37,269 bases of DNA from an uncultured Lachnospiraceae bacterium. GTDB lineage: Bacteria; Bacillota; Clostridia; Lachnospirales; Lachnospiraceae. Of this stretch, positions 16,189-24,671 are shown piece by piece. Numbering within the stretch: position 1 is the stretch's first letter; each line of letters starts with the position of its first letter. The DNA lies in the NCBI GenBank assembly GCA_945834545.1, contig CAMAHO010000002.1:1-37269 (forward strand), in the 5' to 3' direction. Below the pieces are notes generated by a model. The model was not told where the DNA came from and made no database searches. It was given only the letters and a program-made list of their open reading frames with translations. The position numbers were made by a program, and so were the translations under genes.

Positions 16189-19100
16189 CTAAAATATAGT
16201 AGAGACCTTGATGGTCTGCTCCTCCAAGACATCTAAAAGAACCTTAACCGTGTCTAAGGAGGTGAACATGGTGACATTGTTTTCAATGGCGCAACGACGG
16301 ATTGCCACACCGTCCTCGTAGTGAACACCTGAGAGAATAGCTCTGGTGTTGATCACATAGCTCACATAGCCGGCGCGAATGGAGTCTAAGATCTCCTCGC
16401 TGCCCTCGCTGAGCTTTCTGCGCACGCGGGTGCGGATACCATGCTCCTTTAAGAAATCCGCACTTCCTATGGTGGCTTCAATGTTAAAGCCCATATCGTA
16501 AAATCTCTGTATCAAAGGTAAGGCTTCCTCCTTATCTTCATCAGCAAGAGTGACCATTACCGTTCCGTAATTCTGTAGCTTGATTCCCGATGAAATCAAT
16601 GCCTTGTACATAGCACGATGTAATTTCTCATCATAGCCTATGGTTTCTCCGGTGGATTTCATTTCCGGAGACAGGTAGGCATCCATTCCCTTCAGCTTGG
16701 AGAAGGAGAAGGCCGGTGCCTTCACATACCACAGCTTGCGTTCCTCGGGATATAGGGAGAAAATGCCCTGCTCCTTCAGACTGATTCCCAGGATGACTCT
16801 GGTGGCGATATCTGCCAGAGAGTAGCCTGTGGCCTTGGACAAGAAAGGAACCGTACGAGAGGACCTTGGATTCACCTCAATGATGTACACATCCTCCTTT
16901 TCGTCCACAATGAACTGAATATTATAAAGGCCGACGATACCTATTCCCAGGCCCAGCTTTTTCGTATATTGCAGGATAGTTCCCTTTACCTTATCCGAGA
17001 TACTGAAACTGGGGTACACACTGATGGAATCTCCGGAGTGAACTCCGGTTCTTTCTACCAGCTCCATGATGCCGGGAACGAAGACGCTCTGTCCGTCACA
17101 GATGGCGTCCACCTCCACCTCTTTTCCACGGATATACTTATCTACCAATACCGGCTTATCCACATCCACTTCCACAGCGGTTTTCAGATAATGCCTCATA
17201 TCCGCTTCCTTGGAAACGATCTGCATTGCGCGGCCTCCAAGCACGTAGCTGGGGCGTACCAAAACGGGATATCCGATTTCCTCAGCTGCCTTCACCCCAT
17301 CCTCTATGTTGGTGACAGCCATTCCCTTTGGCTGCGGGATTGACAAGCTTTCCAGCAGCTTTTCAAAGGAGTCTCGGTTTTCCGCCTTCTCAATGGCCTC
17401 GCAGTCTGTACCTATGATGTGTACGCCATACTCCTCCAGAGGCTTTGCCAGGTTAATGGCGGTCTGACCACCCAGAATGGCAATGACCCCTTCCGGCTGC
17501 TCCATCTCGATAATATTCATCACATCTTCTACACAAAGAGGCTCGAAATACAGCTTATCCGAGGTGGTGTAATCCGTAGACACGGTCTCCGGATTGTTGT
17601 TTATGATAATAGCCTCATAGCCCTCAGCCTTGATGGTTTTCACGGCATGCACCGTTGAATAGTCAAATTCCACACCCTGACCGATACGAATGGGGCCGGA
17701 GCCCAGCACGATAATTTTTCGTTTCTCGGATAGGATGGATTCATTCTCCTCCTCATAGGTGGAATAAAAGTACGGTATATAGCTTTCAAACTCGGAGGCG
17801 CAGGTGTCTATCATCTTATAGACAGGCATCACCTTGTGCTTCTTGCGAAGCTCAAATATCTGCCTGCTGTCCATATTCCAAAGCAGTGCAATCTCCCTGT
17901 CGCAAAAGCCCAGCTTCTTTGCGCTCTTTAACACTTCCAAGTCGCCTGGATTCTGTGCCAGCCGTTCTTCCATTTCCACAATATGAAGCAGCTTATGGAT
18001 AAAGAACACATCCATTCCTGTAACGCGGGCAATCTCTTCTGCGTTAATCTTTCTTCTGAGAAGCTCTGCTATGGCGTAAATCCTGTCATCCGTTCCCACC
18101 TGGATGTACCGAAGGATAGCCTCCGTCTCCATATCGTCAAATTTACTGTGATGCAGGTGAAACAGACCGATTTCCAGGGAGCGAATTGCCTTAAGCAAGC
18201 TCTCCTCCAGGCAGCGCCCTACGCTCATTACCTCACCAGTGGCCTTCATCTGGGTTCCCAGAGAATTGTTGGCATCGGTGAATTTATCAAAAGGAAAACG
18301 TGGCATTTTGGCAGCCACATAATCCAATGCGGGCTCAAAGGAAGCCAAGGTATTTGCCAGAGGAATCTCGTCTAAGCGCATCCCCACACTGATCTTGGCA
18401 GAAACTCTGGCAATGGGATATCCGCTTGCCTTGGAAGCCAAGGCAGAGGATCTGGACACTCTGGGATTGACCTCAATCAAATAATAATGGAAGGATTTGG
18501 GATCCAGAGCAAACTGTACATTGCACCCTCCTTCTATCTTCAGCGCACGGATGATTTTCAGTGCACTGTCTCTAAGCATATGATATTCCTTGTTTGTCAA
18601 GGTCTGGGAGGGACAAACCACAATGGAGTCCCCGGTATGAATCCCCACAGGGTCCATATTTTCCATATTGCAGATGGTAATGGCAGTGTCGTTGGCATCC
18701 CGCATTACCTCGTACTCAATTTCCTTGTACCCCTTTACACTCTTTTCAATTAACACCTGATGCACCGGCGAAAGAGCCAGGGCATTCTTGATGATTTCTC
18801 CAAATTCTGTTTTGTTTTCAGCAAAGCCGCCACCGGTTCCGCCCAGGGTAAAGGCAGGTCTCACCACCACCGGGTAGCCAATTTCTGTTGCAGCCTCATA
18901 GGCCTCATCTATACTTTCTGCGATTAAGGACGGCAGCACCGGCTCTCCCAGGCTTAGGCACAGCTCCTTAAACAGCTCTCTGTCCTCAGCCCGCTCGATG
19001 CTTTCTGTCTTGGTGCCCAACAGTTCCACACCACATTCTCTGAGAATCCCCTTTTTCTCCAGCTGTATCGCCAGATTCAGTCCTGTCTGTCCTCCGATTC

Positions 19101-19365
19101 CCGGCAAAATGGCATCCGGTCTCTCCATTCGGATAATCTTGGCCAGAAACTCCAGGGTAAGAGGCTCCATATAAATCTTATCCGCAATGGTCTGGTCGGT
19201 CATAATGGTGGCAGGATTGGAGTTGCAAAGCACAACCTCATAGCCCTCCTCCCGCAAAGCCAGACAGGCCTGGGTCCCTGCGTAATCAAACTCCGCAGCC
19301 TGACCAATGATAATAGGACCTGAGCCGATGACTAAAATCTTATGGATGTCTGTTCGCTTAGGCAT
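16189..19365 (-). CDS. carB: Carbamoyl-phosphate synthase, large subunit
   Basis: 1058 residues, full length. Makes carbamoyl phosphate from bicarbonate, two ATP and ammonia delivered by CarA, for pyrimidine and arginine synthesis. The two homologous halves each open with a nucleotide-binding motif: [20 protein letters not shown] near residue 11 and [20 protein letters not shown] near 550. Each half has its ATP-grasp signature ([17 protein letters not shown] and [17 protein letters not shown]). The C-terminal ~120 residues are the MGS-like allosteric domain, with [16 protein letters not shown]. The ATG overlaps the carA stop by 8 nt; AAGGAGG lies 9 nt upstream inside carA. It is the last gene of the operon. 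Confidence 0.97.
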   Translation of the reverse strand: MPKRTDIHKILVIGSGPIIIGQAAEFDYAGTQACLALREEGYEVVLCNSNPATIMTDQTIADKIYMEPLTLEFLAKIIRMERPDAILPGIGGQTGLNLAIQLEKKGILRECGVELLGTKTESIERAEDRELFKELCLSLGEPVLPSLIAESIDEAYEAATEIGYPVVVRPAFTLGGTGGGFAENKTEFGEIIKNALALSPVHQVLIEKSVKGYKEIEYEVMRDANDTAITICNMENMDPVGIHTGDSIVVCPSQTLTNKEYHMLRDSALKIIRALKIEGGCNVQFALDPKSFHYYLIEVNPRVSRSSALASKASGYPIARVSAKISVGMRLDEIPLANTLASFEPALDYVAAKMPRFPFDKFTDANNSLGTQMKATGEVMSVGRCLEESLLKAIRSLEIGLFHLHHSKFDDMETEAILRYIQVGTDDRIYAIAELLRRKINAEEIARVTGMDVFFIHKLLHIVEMEERLAQNPGDLEVLKSAKKLGFCDREIALLWNMDSRQIFELRKKHKVMPVYKMIDTCASEFESYIPYFYSTYEEENESILSEKRKIIVLGSGPIRIGQGVEFDYSTVHAVKTIKAEGYEAIIINNNPETVSTDYTTSDKLYFEPLCVEDVMNIIEMEQPEGVIAILGGQTAINLAKPLEEYGVHIIGTDCEAIEKAENRDSFEKLLESLSIPQPKGMAVTNIEDGVKAAEEIGYPVLVRPSYVLGGRAMQIVSKEADMRHYLKTAVEVDVDKPVLVDKYIRGKEVEVDAICDGQSVFVPGIMELVERTGVHSGDSISVYPSFSISDKVKGTILQYTKKLGLGIGIVGLYNIQFIVDEKEDVYIIEVNPRSSRTVPFLSKATGYSLADIATRVILGISLKEQGIFSLYPEERKLWYVKAPAFSFSKLKGMDAYLSPEMKSTGETIGYDEKLHRAMYKALISSGIKLQNYGTVMVTLADEDKEEALPLIQRFYDMGFNIEATIGSADFLKEHGIRTRVRRKLSEGSEEILDSIRAGYVSYVINTRAILSGVHYEDGVAIRRCAIENNVTMFTSLDTVKVLLDVLEEQTIKVSTIF

Positions 19366-20461
19366 GACATACTTCCTCCTTCCATTGCTTCATATTGTTC
19401 AGGAAGTAGTCAAATAAGTAATTGCTATCCTGTGGTCCCGGAGCACTCTCGGGATGATACTGCACACTAAACACCTTATCCCTTTCGCACCGTACCCCCT
19501 CTATGGTATTGTCCAACAGATTCAGGTGGGTAACCTCTAAGGGGGTTCCCTGAATGCTCTCAGGGTCCACTGCATAGGAGTGGTTCTGGGAAGTGATTTC
19601 TATTTGATCTGTCAAAAGGTTCTTTACCGGATGATTGCCCCCTCGATGTCCGAATTTCAATTTATAGGTCTTCGCTCCATAGGCTCTGGATATAATCTGA
19701 TGTCCCAGACAGATTCCAAAGATTGGGAATTTCCCAATTAGCTGTCTGATGCACTTGGTGGTGGCCTCCACATCCGCCGGGTCTCCCGGGCCGTTGGAGA
19801 TAAACACCCCGTCCGGCTTCATCTCTTCGATGACCTGAGACGTGGTATCCCAAGGGACTACTGTGACACGGCACCCTTTCTTTGCCAGTTCTCTCACAAT
19901 GTTGGCCTTCATGCCGCAGTCTATGGCTACTACATGGAAGGATGCCTTCTCGATTTTCCCGGAATGATACTGGGTTTTTGTGCTGACCAGACTCACCGCA
20001 TCCCTAGGAAGCTCCCAGGCGGTCAGCCTGTCCAAGGCTTCCTTGGTATCCGTGGAAGCATCTGTTATGATAGCCTTGCAGCTACCAAAGTTTCGAATAT
20101 GCCTTGCAAGCTTTCTGGTATCTACCCCACTAAGCCCCGCAATGTCATATTTTTCCATAATCTGACCCAACGTTGCCGTACAGCGGAAATTGGAGGGCTC
20201 ATCACAGTACTCTCTGACAATGAGGCCTGACATAGATGGCTTTAGGGTCTCATAATCATCCTTGGCCATGCCATAATTGCCGATTAGCGGGTATGTCATA
20301 ACAACGGCCTGGTAGGTGTAGGACGGGTCAGACAAAATTTCCTGATACCCAACCATGGAGGTGTTAAACACCAGCTCTACCATTTTTTCGCTAGGTGAAC
20401 CGAATCCTTTCCCTTGAAGGACTGTGCCGTCCTCCAAAATGATTTTTCTCTCTTTTTCCAT
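19358..20461 (-). CDS. carA: Carbamoyl-phosphate synthase, glutamine-hydrolysing small subunit
   Basis: 367 residues. Hydrolyses glutamine and passes ammonia through a tunnel to CarB. The N-terminal domain is typical ([19 protein letters not shown]). The class I amidotransferase domain has the nucleophile C251 in FGICLGHQI and the H336/E338 pair in VQYHPES. The ATG at 20461 has AGGAG 7 nt upstream; an in-frame extension of seven codons upstream is ignored. It starts 22 nt after purF ends and overlaps carB by 8 nt, so purF, carA and carB form one operon. Confidence 0.97.
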   Translation of the reverse strand: MEKERKIILEDGTVLQGKGFGSPSEKMVELVFNTSMVGYQEILSDPSYTYQAVVMTYPLIGNYGMAKDDYETLKPSMSGLIVREYCDEPSNFRCTATLGQIMEKYDIAGLSGVDTRKLARHIRNFGSCKAIITDASTDTKEALDRLTAWELPRDAVSLVSTKTQYHSGKIEKASFHVVAIDCGMKANIVRELAKKGCRVTVVPWDTTSQVIEEMKPDGVFISNGPGDPADVEATTKCIRQLIGKFPIFGICLGHQIISRAYGAKTYKLKFGHRGGNHPVKNLLTDQIEITSQNHSYAVDPESIQGTPLEVTHLNLLDNTIEGVRCERDKVFSVQYHPESAPGPQDSNYLFDYFLNNMKQWKEEVCHA

Positions 20462-20483
20462 TCTCTCTCTCCTCGTTCCCATA

Positions 20484-21857
20484 TTAAACGGGATACTGAT
20501 TATTAAAGCATGCCATACAAAGTGGCAGGTTTTCTGTGATTGCGCCCAAATCCTCTATCTGCATATACCCTAAGGAATCTGCCCCTATTTTCTCCCGAAT
20601 CTCCTCTGTGGAGTATTCGTTGGCGATAAGCTCCTTATTGTCCGGCACATCCGTGCCATAGTAGCAGGGGTATAAAAAAGGCGGCGAGCTGATGCGCACA
20701 TGTACTTCCTGCGCCCCGGCCTTTCGCATTTCCGTAATCAGATTGGCAATGGTAGTTCCTCTCACAATAGAATCGTCGATGAGCACCACCCGCTTGTCCT
20801 TTACCACACTCTCCAGCACACTCAGCTTCATATGAACTGCCGACATTCTTTCTGACTGGGAGGGTTTGATAAAGGTTCGCCCTACGTAACCGTTTTTGTG
20901 GAACGCCATGCGAAAGGGGATTCCTGACTCCTGGGAATAGCCCACTGCCGCTGTCAAGCCGGACTCCGGCACGCCGGTCACCACATCCGCTTCCACCGGG
21001 TATCGCCTAGCCAGGCAACGCCCTCCTCGAATTCTGGACTCATAGACACTGACTCCGTCAATGGTAGAATCCAATCTTGCAAAATAAATATATTCAAACA
21101 CGCAATGAGCGTGAGTTTCCTGCTTTAAGCTAAAATCCGACTGTACACCGTTTTCCGAAATGGTCACCATCTCACCCGGCTCAATATCCCGAACAAACTC
21201 TGCATCCACAGCCTTCAGCGCAGCATTTTCCGAAGCCAGCACATAGGTCTCTCCCTTTTTCCCCAGGCACAAGGGCTTTAAGCCAAAGGGGTCTCTTACT
21301 CCTATAAGCTTCTGCGGGCTTAACATCAACAGGGCAAAGCCACCTCGAAGCTCCTTTGCCACATGGATGACCGCTTCCTCAATACTGCTTGTCTGCATTC
21401 TCTCCAAGGCAATCCGGTATGCAATCACCTCAGAGTCTGTGGTGCCCTCAAAAATCACGCCCCTTCTGGCTAATTCTTCTCTCATCTGAGTGGCATTCAC
21501 CAAGTTGCCGTTATGGGCAAGGGCTAAGGTTCCCTTTAAATGATTGATAAAAACCGGTTGAGCATTTTCTACACAGCTTGCTCCCGCCGTAGAATACCTG
21601 ACATGTCCTATTCCGATATTGCCATGCATACCTGCCAGAGTAGCAGGGGAAAATACCTCACTAACCAGCCCCATTCCCTTATGTACACAGATATTGCCGA
21701 TGGGACTTTTGGTATCTCCTACCACAATACCTGCCGCCTCCTGTCCTCTGTGTTGGAGAGCAGTCAGCCCATAATAAATCCAGGAAGCAGCCTGAATCGG
21801 CTTGGTACTCCAGACTCCAAACACACCACATTCTTCATGCAATTTATCAGATTCCAT
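20484..21857 (-). CDS. purF: Amidophosphoribosyltransferase
   Basis: 457 residues. First step of purine synthesis: moves the glutamine amide to PRPP. The class II amidotransferase nucleophile is C10 (EECGVFGVW), so a nine-residue propeptide must be cleaved. The PRPP-binding loop VVLIDDSIVRGTT lies near 355-367, and SGLTAAVGYSQESGIPF and RTFIKPSQSER are also typical. C-terminal cysteines (MCACFNN-like MACFNNQYPV and upstream) may ligate an Fe-S centre, as in Bacillus PurF. AAGGA lies 8 nt before the ATG. It is unusual that purF leads carA-carB rather than a pur operon; what they share is glutamine use and the leader hairpin. Confidence 0.96.
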   Translation of the reverse strand: MESDKLHEECGVFGVWSTKPIQAASWIYYGLTALQHRGQEAAGIVVGDTKSPIGNICVHKGMGLVSEVFSPATLAGMHGNIGIGHVRYSTAGASCVENAQPVFINHLKGTLALAHNGNLVNATQMREELARRGVIFEGTTDSEVIAYRIALERMQTSSIEEAVIHVAKELRGGFALLMLSPQKLIGVRDPFGLKPLCLGKKGETYVLASENAALKAVDAEFVRDIEPGEMVTISENGVQSDFSLKQETHAHCVFEYIYFARLDSTIDGVSVYESRIRGGRCLARRYPVEADVVTGVPESGLTAAVGYSQESGIPFRMAFHKNGYVGRTFIKPSQSERMSAVHMKLSVLESVVKDKRVVLIDDSIVRGTTIANLITEMRKAGAQEVHVRISSPPFLYPCYYGTDVPDNKELIANEYSTEEIREKIGADSLGYMQIEDLGAITENLPLCMACFNNQYPV

Positions 21858-21880
21858 AATGGGTTTCCTTCCTTACAACG

Positions 21881-21916
21881 AAAAAAGCGCTACAAGATTT
21901 CTCTCATAGCGCCTTT
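21881..21916 (-). promoter_or_regulatory. 5'-terminal leader hairpin of purF-carA-carB (GCAAAGGCGC type)
   Basis: On the minus strand AAGGCGCTATGAGA pairs with TCTTGTAGCGCTTT (with G-U pairs) around a GAAA tetraloop, ending in six T. It begins about 8 nt after the predicted start of transcription. This has the form of an intrinsic terminator within the leader, hence a likely attenuator. It shares GCAAAGGCGC with the glutamine synthetase and amtB leaders. Confidence 0.75.
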
Positions 21917-21930
21917 GCCATTCTTTTGAC

Positions 21931-21959
21931 AGTATATGCTTCTCTCCGTAAAATGTCAA
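21931..21959 (-). promoter_or_regulatory. purF-carA-carB promoter
   Basis: Consensus -35 TTGACA (21954-21959), 17-nt spacer, -10 TATACT (21931-21936) on the minus strand. The -35 lies 10 bp from the end of palindromic element B. Confidence 0.75.
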
Positions 21960-21968
21960 GCACTAGAT

Positions 21969-22380
21969 GCAACATTAGGGACGGAGTTTTTTGTTGCTCC
22001 TATGCAGCACTGGGGACGGGGTTTTTTGTTGCTCCCCCTGCGTCGGCTCCCTATCCTGCCCCTGCAAAGCAGAATACCTCCCTTGCTTTACGATAACGGA
22101 GAATGCGTTTTTTTTCTTAATACTTTGTCTTTTCACAGAGATATTTCGACACGATGTCGAAATAAGGCGCCCCTGAGCCAGGACGGCGAATGGGCGCCGG
22201 TCTCGTACGGTGCAAATAATAAAATCAAAGTATTTAGAAAAACAGCATTCGCAGTGTGTAAAGCAAGGGAGGTATTCTGCTTTGCAGGGGCAGGATAGGG
22301 AGCCGACGCAGGGGGAGCAACAAAAAACCCCGTCCCCAGTGCTGCATAGGAGCAACAAAAAACCCCGTCCCCAATGCTGC
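21969..22380. repeat. 412-bp palindromic element B with tandem REP-like arms
   Basis: Arms of 123 bp each (21969-22091 and 22258-22380) are inverted repeats with only three differences. Each arm opens with two ~35-bp tandem units of the RAYT-linked repeat (GGGACGG, then GTTTTTTGTTGCTCC). An inner part follows that is unrelated to element A (for example CCCTGCGTCGGCTCCCTATC). The 162-bp core at the tip is shared with element A. It exactly fills the gap between the purF promoter and the stop codon of the DHH gene. Confidence 0.92.
22097..22258. other. Structured core of element B
   Basis: Same order as in element A: closing stem (AATGC/GCATT, AATACTTTG/CAAAGTATT), hairpin TATTTCGACA/TGTCGAAATA with loop CGA (22142-22164), and hairpin GGCGCCC/GGGCGCC enclosing the identical CTGAGCCAGGACGGCGAAT (22167-22199). 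The conserved CGGTCTCGTACG follows. Base changes relative to A in both stems keep pairing. Confidence 0.75.
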
Positions 22381-23300
22381 TAGGCGTTAGCCATAGCACA
22401 GAGCTCTTCCAGCATCTTAGGAAGCTCCGTCTCCATGGTTTCGTCTGTGAACTGACAGGTACCCACCTTCTTGTGGCCACCACCGTTATACTTAAGCATT
22501 AAGCTGCCTACATTGACATCACTAGTTCTGTTGATGATACTGTAACCGACTGCAGCTGAGCAGCCCTTGCCGCCACGGCCGCTTACGATCCAGGCAGAGA
22601 TGTTCTGCTCAGGATACATACTGTAAATCATAAAGCGATTTCCGGTATAGATTGGGTCTACCCCTCTCAGGTCGGAAATGATTACATTTCCTTCTACCCG
22701 GGTGTGCTCCTTCACCATAACCTTAAACTTCTCCGTCTGCTCATAATAGACTTCAATTCTCTCCTGCACATCAGGAAGAGCCAGAATCTCCTCAGTTGTC
22801 ATGGTCTGACAAGCTCTCATGAGCTTCTCCATGAGCTGATAATTAGAGATGGTGAACTGTCTCCAACGACCCAGACCGGTACGAGGATCCATCAAATAGC
22901 CAACCAGAATCCATCCGGAAGGATTCAGTACCTCATCTACTGTCAGGTTACCGGAATCCACCTTATCCACAGCTTCCATAATATCATCAAACTGCGGGAA
23001 GCGCTCCTTGCCACCGTAATACTCGTAAATAATACGAGCGCAGGAGGGTGTAATCCTGCTTTCCCCTTTATATTTACCGGCAAGCTCAAGTCTCTCGTGC
23101 TCACTGGAATGATGGTCAAACCATAAGCCACAGCCCTCCACATAGGGTACATTAGCAAGGCAGTCGTTCTCGTCCACCTCAACCAAGCCATCCTGCAAAT
23201 CCTTTGGGTGTGCGAACTTCCAGGAATCAATAATCCCTGCCTCTAACAACAGTGCTCCACAAACCAATCCGTCAAAATCAGAACGCGTAACTAATCTCAC
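22380..23300 (-). CDS. DHH/DHHA1-family phosphoesterase
   Basis: 306 residues. The DHH domain shows the metal-binding residues D8 and D10 (RSDFDGLVCG) and the DHH triad at 62-64 (WFDHHSSEH). The C-terminal DHHA1 domain has the nucleic-acid/nucleotide-binding GGGH at 273-276. The family holds manganese-dependent phosphoesterases such as RecJ, NrnA and GdpP, plus exopolyphosphatase-like proteins; this one is of the short, soluble type, and its substrate is not clear. The start is a GTG with GGGAGG 8 nt upstream. A promoter lies before it, but read-through from the c-di-GMP operon that ends 105 nt upstream is possible. The TAG stop overlaps the first base of palindromic element B. Confidence 0.85.
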   Translation of the reverse strand: MRLVTRSDFDGLVCGALLLEAGIIDSWKFAHPKDLQDGLVEVDENDCLANVPYVEGCGLWFDHHSSEHERLELAGKYKGESRITPSCARIIYEYYGGKERFPQFDDIMEAVDKVDSGNLTVDEVLNPSGWILVGYLMDPRTGLGRWRQFTISNYQLMEKLMRACQTMTTEEILALPDVQERIEVYYEQTEKFKVMVKEHTRVEGNVIISDLRGVDPIYTGNRFMIYSMYPEQNISAWIVSGRGGKGCSAAVGYSIINRTSDVNVGSLMLKYNGGGHKKVGTCQFTDETMETELPKMLEELCAMANA

Positions 23301-23372
23301 TAAAATAACCTCCCATACTTTATCCGCCTTCTTTTCAGGCCTTCGGCGTCATTTGCTTTTCTGCTCGCGTAC

Positions 23373-23401
23373 ATTATAGCACTAACTTCCTGCTTTCACA
23401 A
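23373..23401 (-). promoter_or_regulatory. Putative promoter of the DHH gene
   Basis: -35 TTGTGA (23396-23401), 17-nt spacer, perfect -10 TATAAT (23373-23378) on the minus strand, 5 bp after the stop of the receiver gene. Confidence 0.65.
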
Positions 23402-23405
23402 TATG

Positions 23406-23798
23406 TCATATTTGCCACTCACGGTTTTTCAAATCCATCCATTCCAGAATGTGCTCCAGTCTGGCCAGGATAAGAGCCTTCACAAAGGGTTTGGCAATGA
23501 CATCTACGCCTCCTGACTCTATGCAACGGGTCACAGTGACAGCATCCGTGTTGCCGGTTAAGAATACCACCGGTGGCTCCTTTTCCAATTGCATTTCTTT
23601 TATTTTCTGAATCATTTCAAAGCCATCCATCTCAGGCATCTCCACATCCAAAAGAATTAAATCACAGATGTTATTCTGCAAATAACGCAGCCCTTGGGCA
23701 GCCTGGGTGACTGCCGTAATCTTGTACTTTTCTGAGAGAACAGCCTTAGCCGACATCAGATTTGTCTTGTTATCATCTACCACTAATATATTTTTCAC
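23406..23798 (-). CDS. Single-domain response regulator (CheY-like receiver)
   Basis: 130 residues, only a receiver domain. The acidic pair is VVDDN (D8, D9), the phospho-acceptor D52 is in LLDVEMPEMDG, the Thr is in FLTGN, and the Lys is in AKPF near 103. Without an output domain it would act by protein contact or as a phosphate shuttle in the relay of the upstream hybrid kinase. The start is a GTG sharing one base with the DegV stop; AGAGG lies 7 nt upstream. It is the last gene of the signalling operon. Confidence 0.9.
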   Translation of the reverse strand: MKNILVVDDNKTNLMSAKAVLSEKYKITAVTQAAQGLRYLQNNICDLILLDVEMPEMDGFEMIQKIKEMQLEKEPPVVFLTGNTDAVTVTRCIESGGVDVIAKPFVKALILARLEHILEWMDLKNREWQI

Positions 23799-24670
23799 TA
23801 CGTATCCTCTTCTCTATTTATATAATGGAATATCCCAAAGCAGTCAGGACCACAGTTGCAGGATACCGTTGCAGAAGCCGGTTGAACCCACACCTGCTTA
23901 AAATTGATTCTTCTCACAATCTCACCGTAGATACGCTCCAGGGACTCGTGACTACAGCCTACATAGGTCAAGACACACAGCTCCTTGTCAACATCGGAAA
24001 TCTCATACAAAACATCTGAGATATACTTGTAGACAGCCTTTTCATAGGTCCCCACATAAAACTTCCACATACGGAGTTCTCCGTTCCTCATACAGATCAC
24101 CGGATGCAGATGCAGTAGCTTACACAGGCTCATTAAGTGTCTGCCGACACGATTGTTCTGTAGCAGGAAATCCGTGTTTTTCACTAAAAACGAGGTACTT
24201 ACATAATTCACTTCCTGTTTTAAGTACTCCAGAATCTCCGACACCTTCATACCACTGTTTCTGCACTTTGCTGCTGCCAACACCATCAGTCCCAGGCCGG
24301 AGGATAGATGCATGGAATCCACCACATGCACCTTTCGGCCCTCGATTCCCAATTTCATTCTGGCTAAATCTGCATTCTTTAGAGCGTTGCTGATTTTCTG
24401 ACTATTACAGAGATGAATGATCTCATCATAATCCATCAAGATCTTTTTAAAGAAATTCTTGTAATCATAGGCAGAGGGGGTGATGCTCCTGGCAATTCCA
24501 CCACCACTATGAAAGTATTCCATCACATTTCCCGCATTGATTTCTTCGGTATCCCTAAACACGCCTGAATCTGTTTCGATATCGTAATAGATAATCTCCA
24601 CCCCATACTGCTTAAACATTTTCTTAGGCAAATCAGCAACACATTCCGTACTAATCGCTATGCTATACAT
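23798..24670 (-). CDS. DegV-family (fatty-acid-binding) protein
   Basis: About 290 residues. DegV/FakB proteins bind a fatty acid; some present it to the kinase FakA. The N-terminal IAISTECVADLPKKMFKQYG matches the DegV opening (usually DSTADLP). It also has IHLCNSQKISNALKNAD, VVDSMHLSSGLGL and a C-terminal GPDCFGIF. The substitution of DST by STE near the carboxylate site is unusual and may affect lipid binding. The ATG at 24670 has GGAGG 6 nt upstream, inside the end of the kinase gene. It lies between a hybrid kinase and a receiver with a 1-nt gap and a 1-nt overlap, which suggests a part in signalling rather than bulk lipid use. Cys-rich end (SCNCGPDCFG) is also odd. Confidence 0.85.
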   Translation of the reverse strand: MYSIAISTECVADLPKKMFKQYGVEIIYYDIETDSGVFRDTEEINAGNVMEYFHSGGGIARSITPSAYDYKNFFKKILMDYDEIIHLCNSQKISNALKNADLARMKLGIEGRKVHVVDSMHLSSGLGLMVLAAAKCRNSGMKVSEILEYLKQEVNYVSTSFLVKNTDFLLQNNRVGRHLMSLCKLLHLHPVICMRNGELRMWKFYVGTYEKAVYKYISDVLYEISDVDKELCVLTYVGCSHESLERIYGEIVRRINFKQVWVQPASATVSCNCGPDCFGIFHYINREEDT

Positions 24671-24671
24671 G

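Noticed and set aside
21969-22380. CRISPR array or IS element
   Set aside because: Repeats are inverted and tandem rather than regularly spaced with unique spacers, and no transposase is encoded inside.
23301-23372. Possible c-di-GMP riboswitch before the DHH gene (GCAAATGACGCC followed by GAAGGCC)
   Set aside because: Some bases recall the GEMM-I consensus, but the required helices and GCAAACC...GACGCAAAGCC arrangement cannot be formed; the space is too short.
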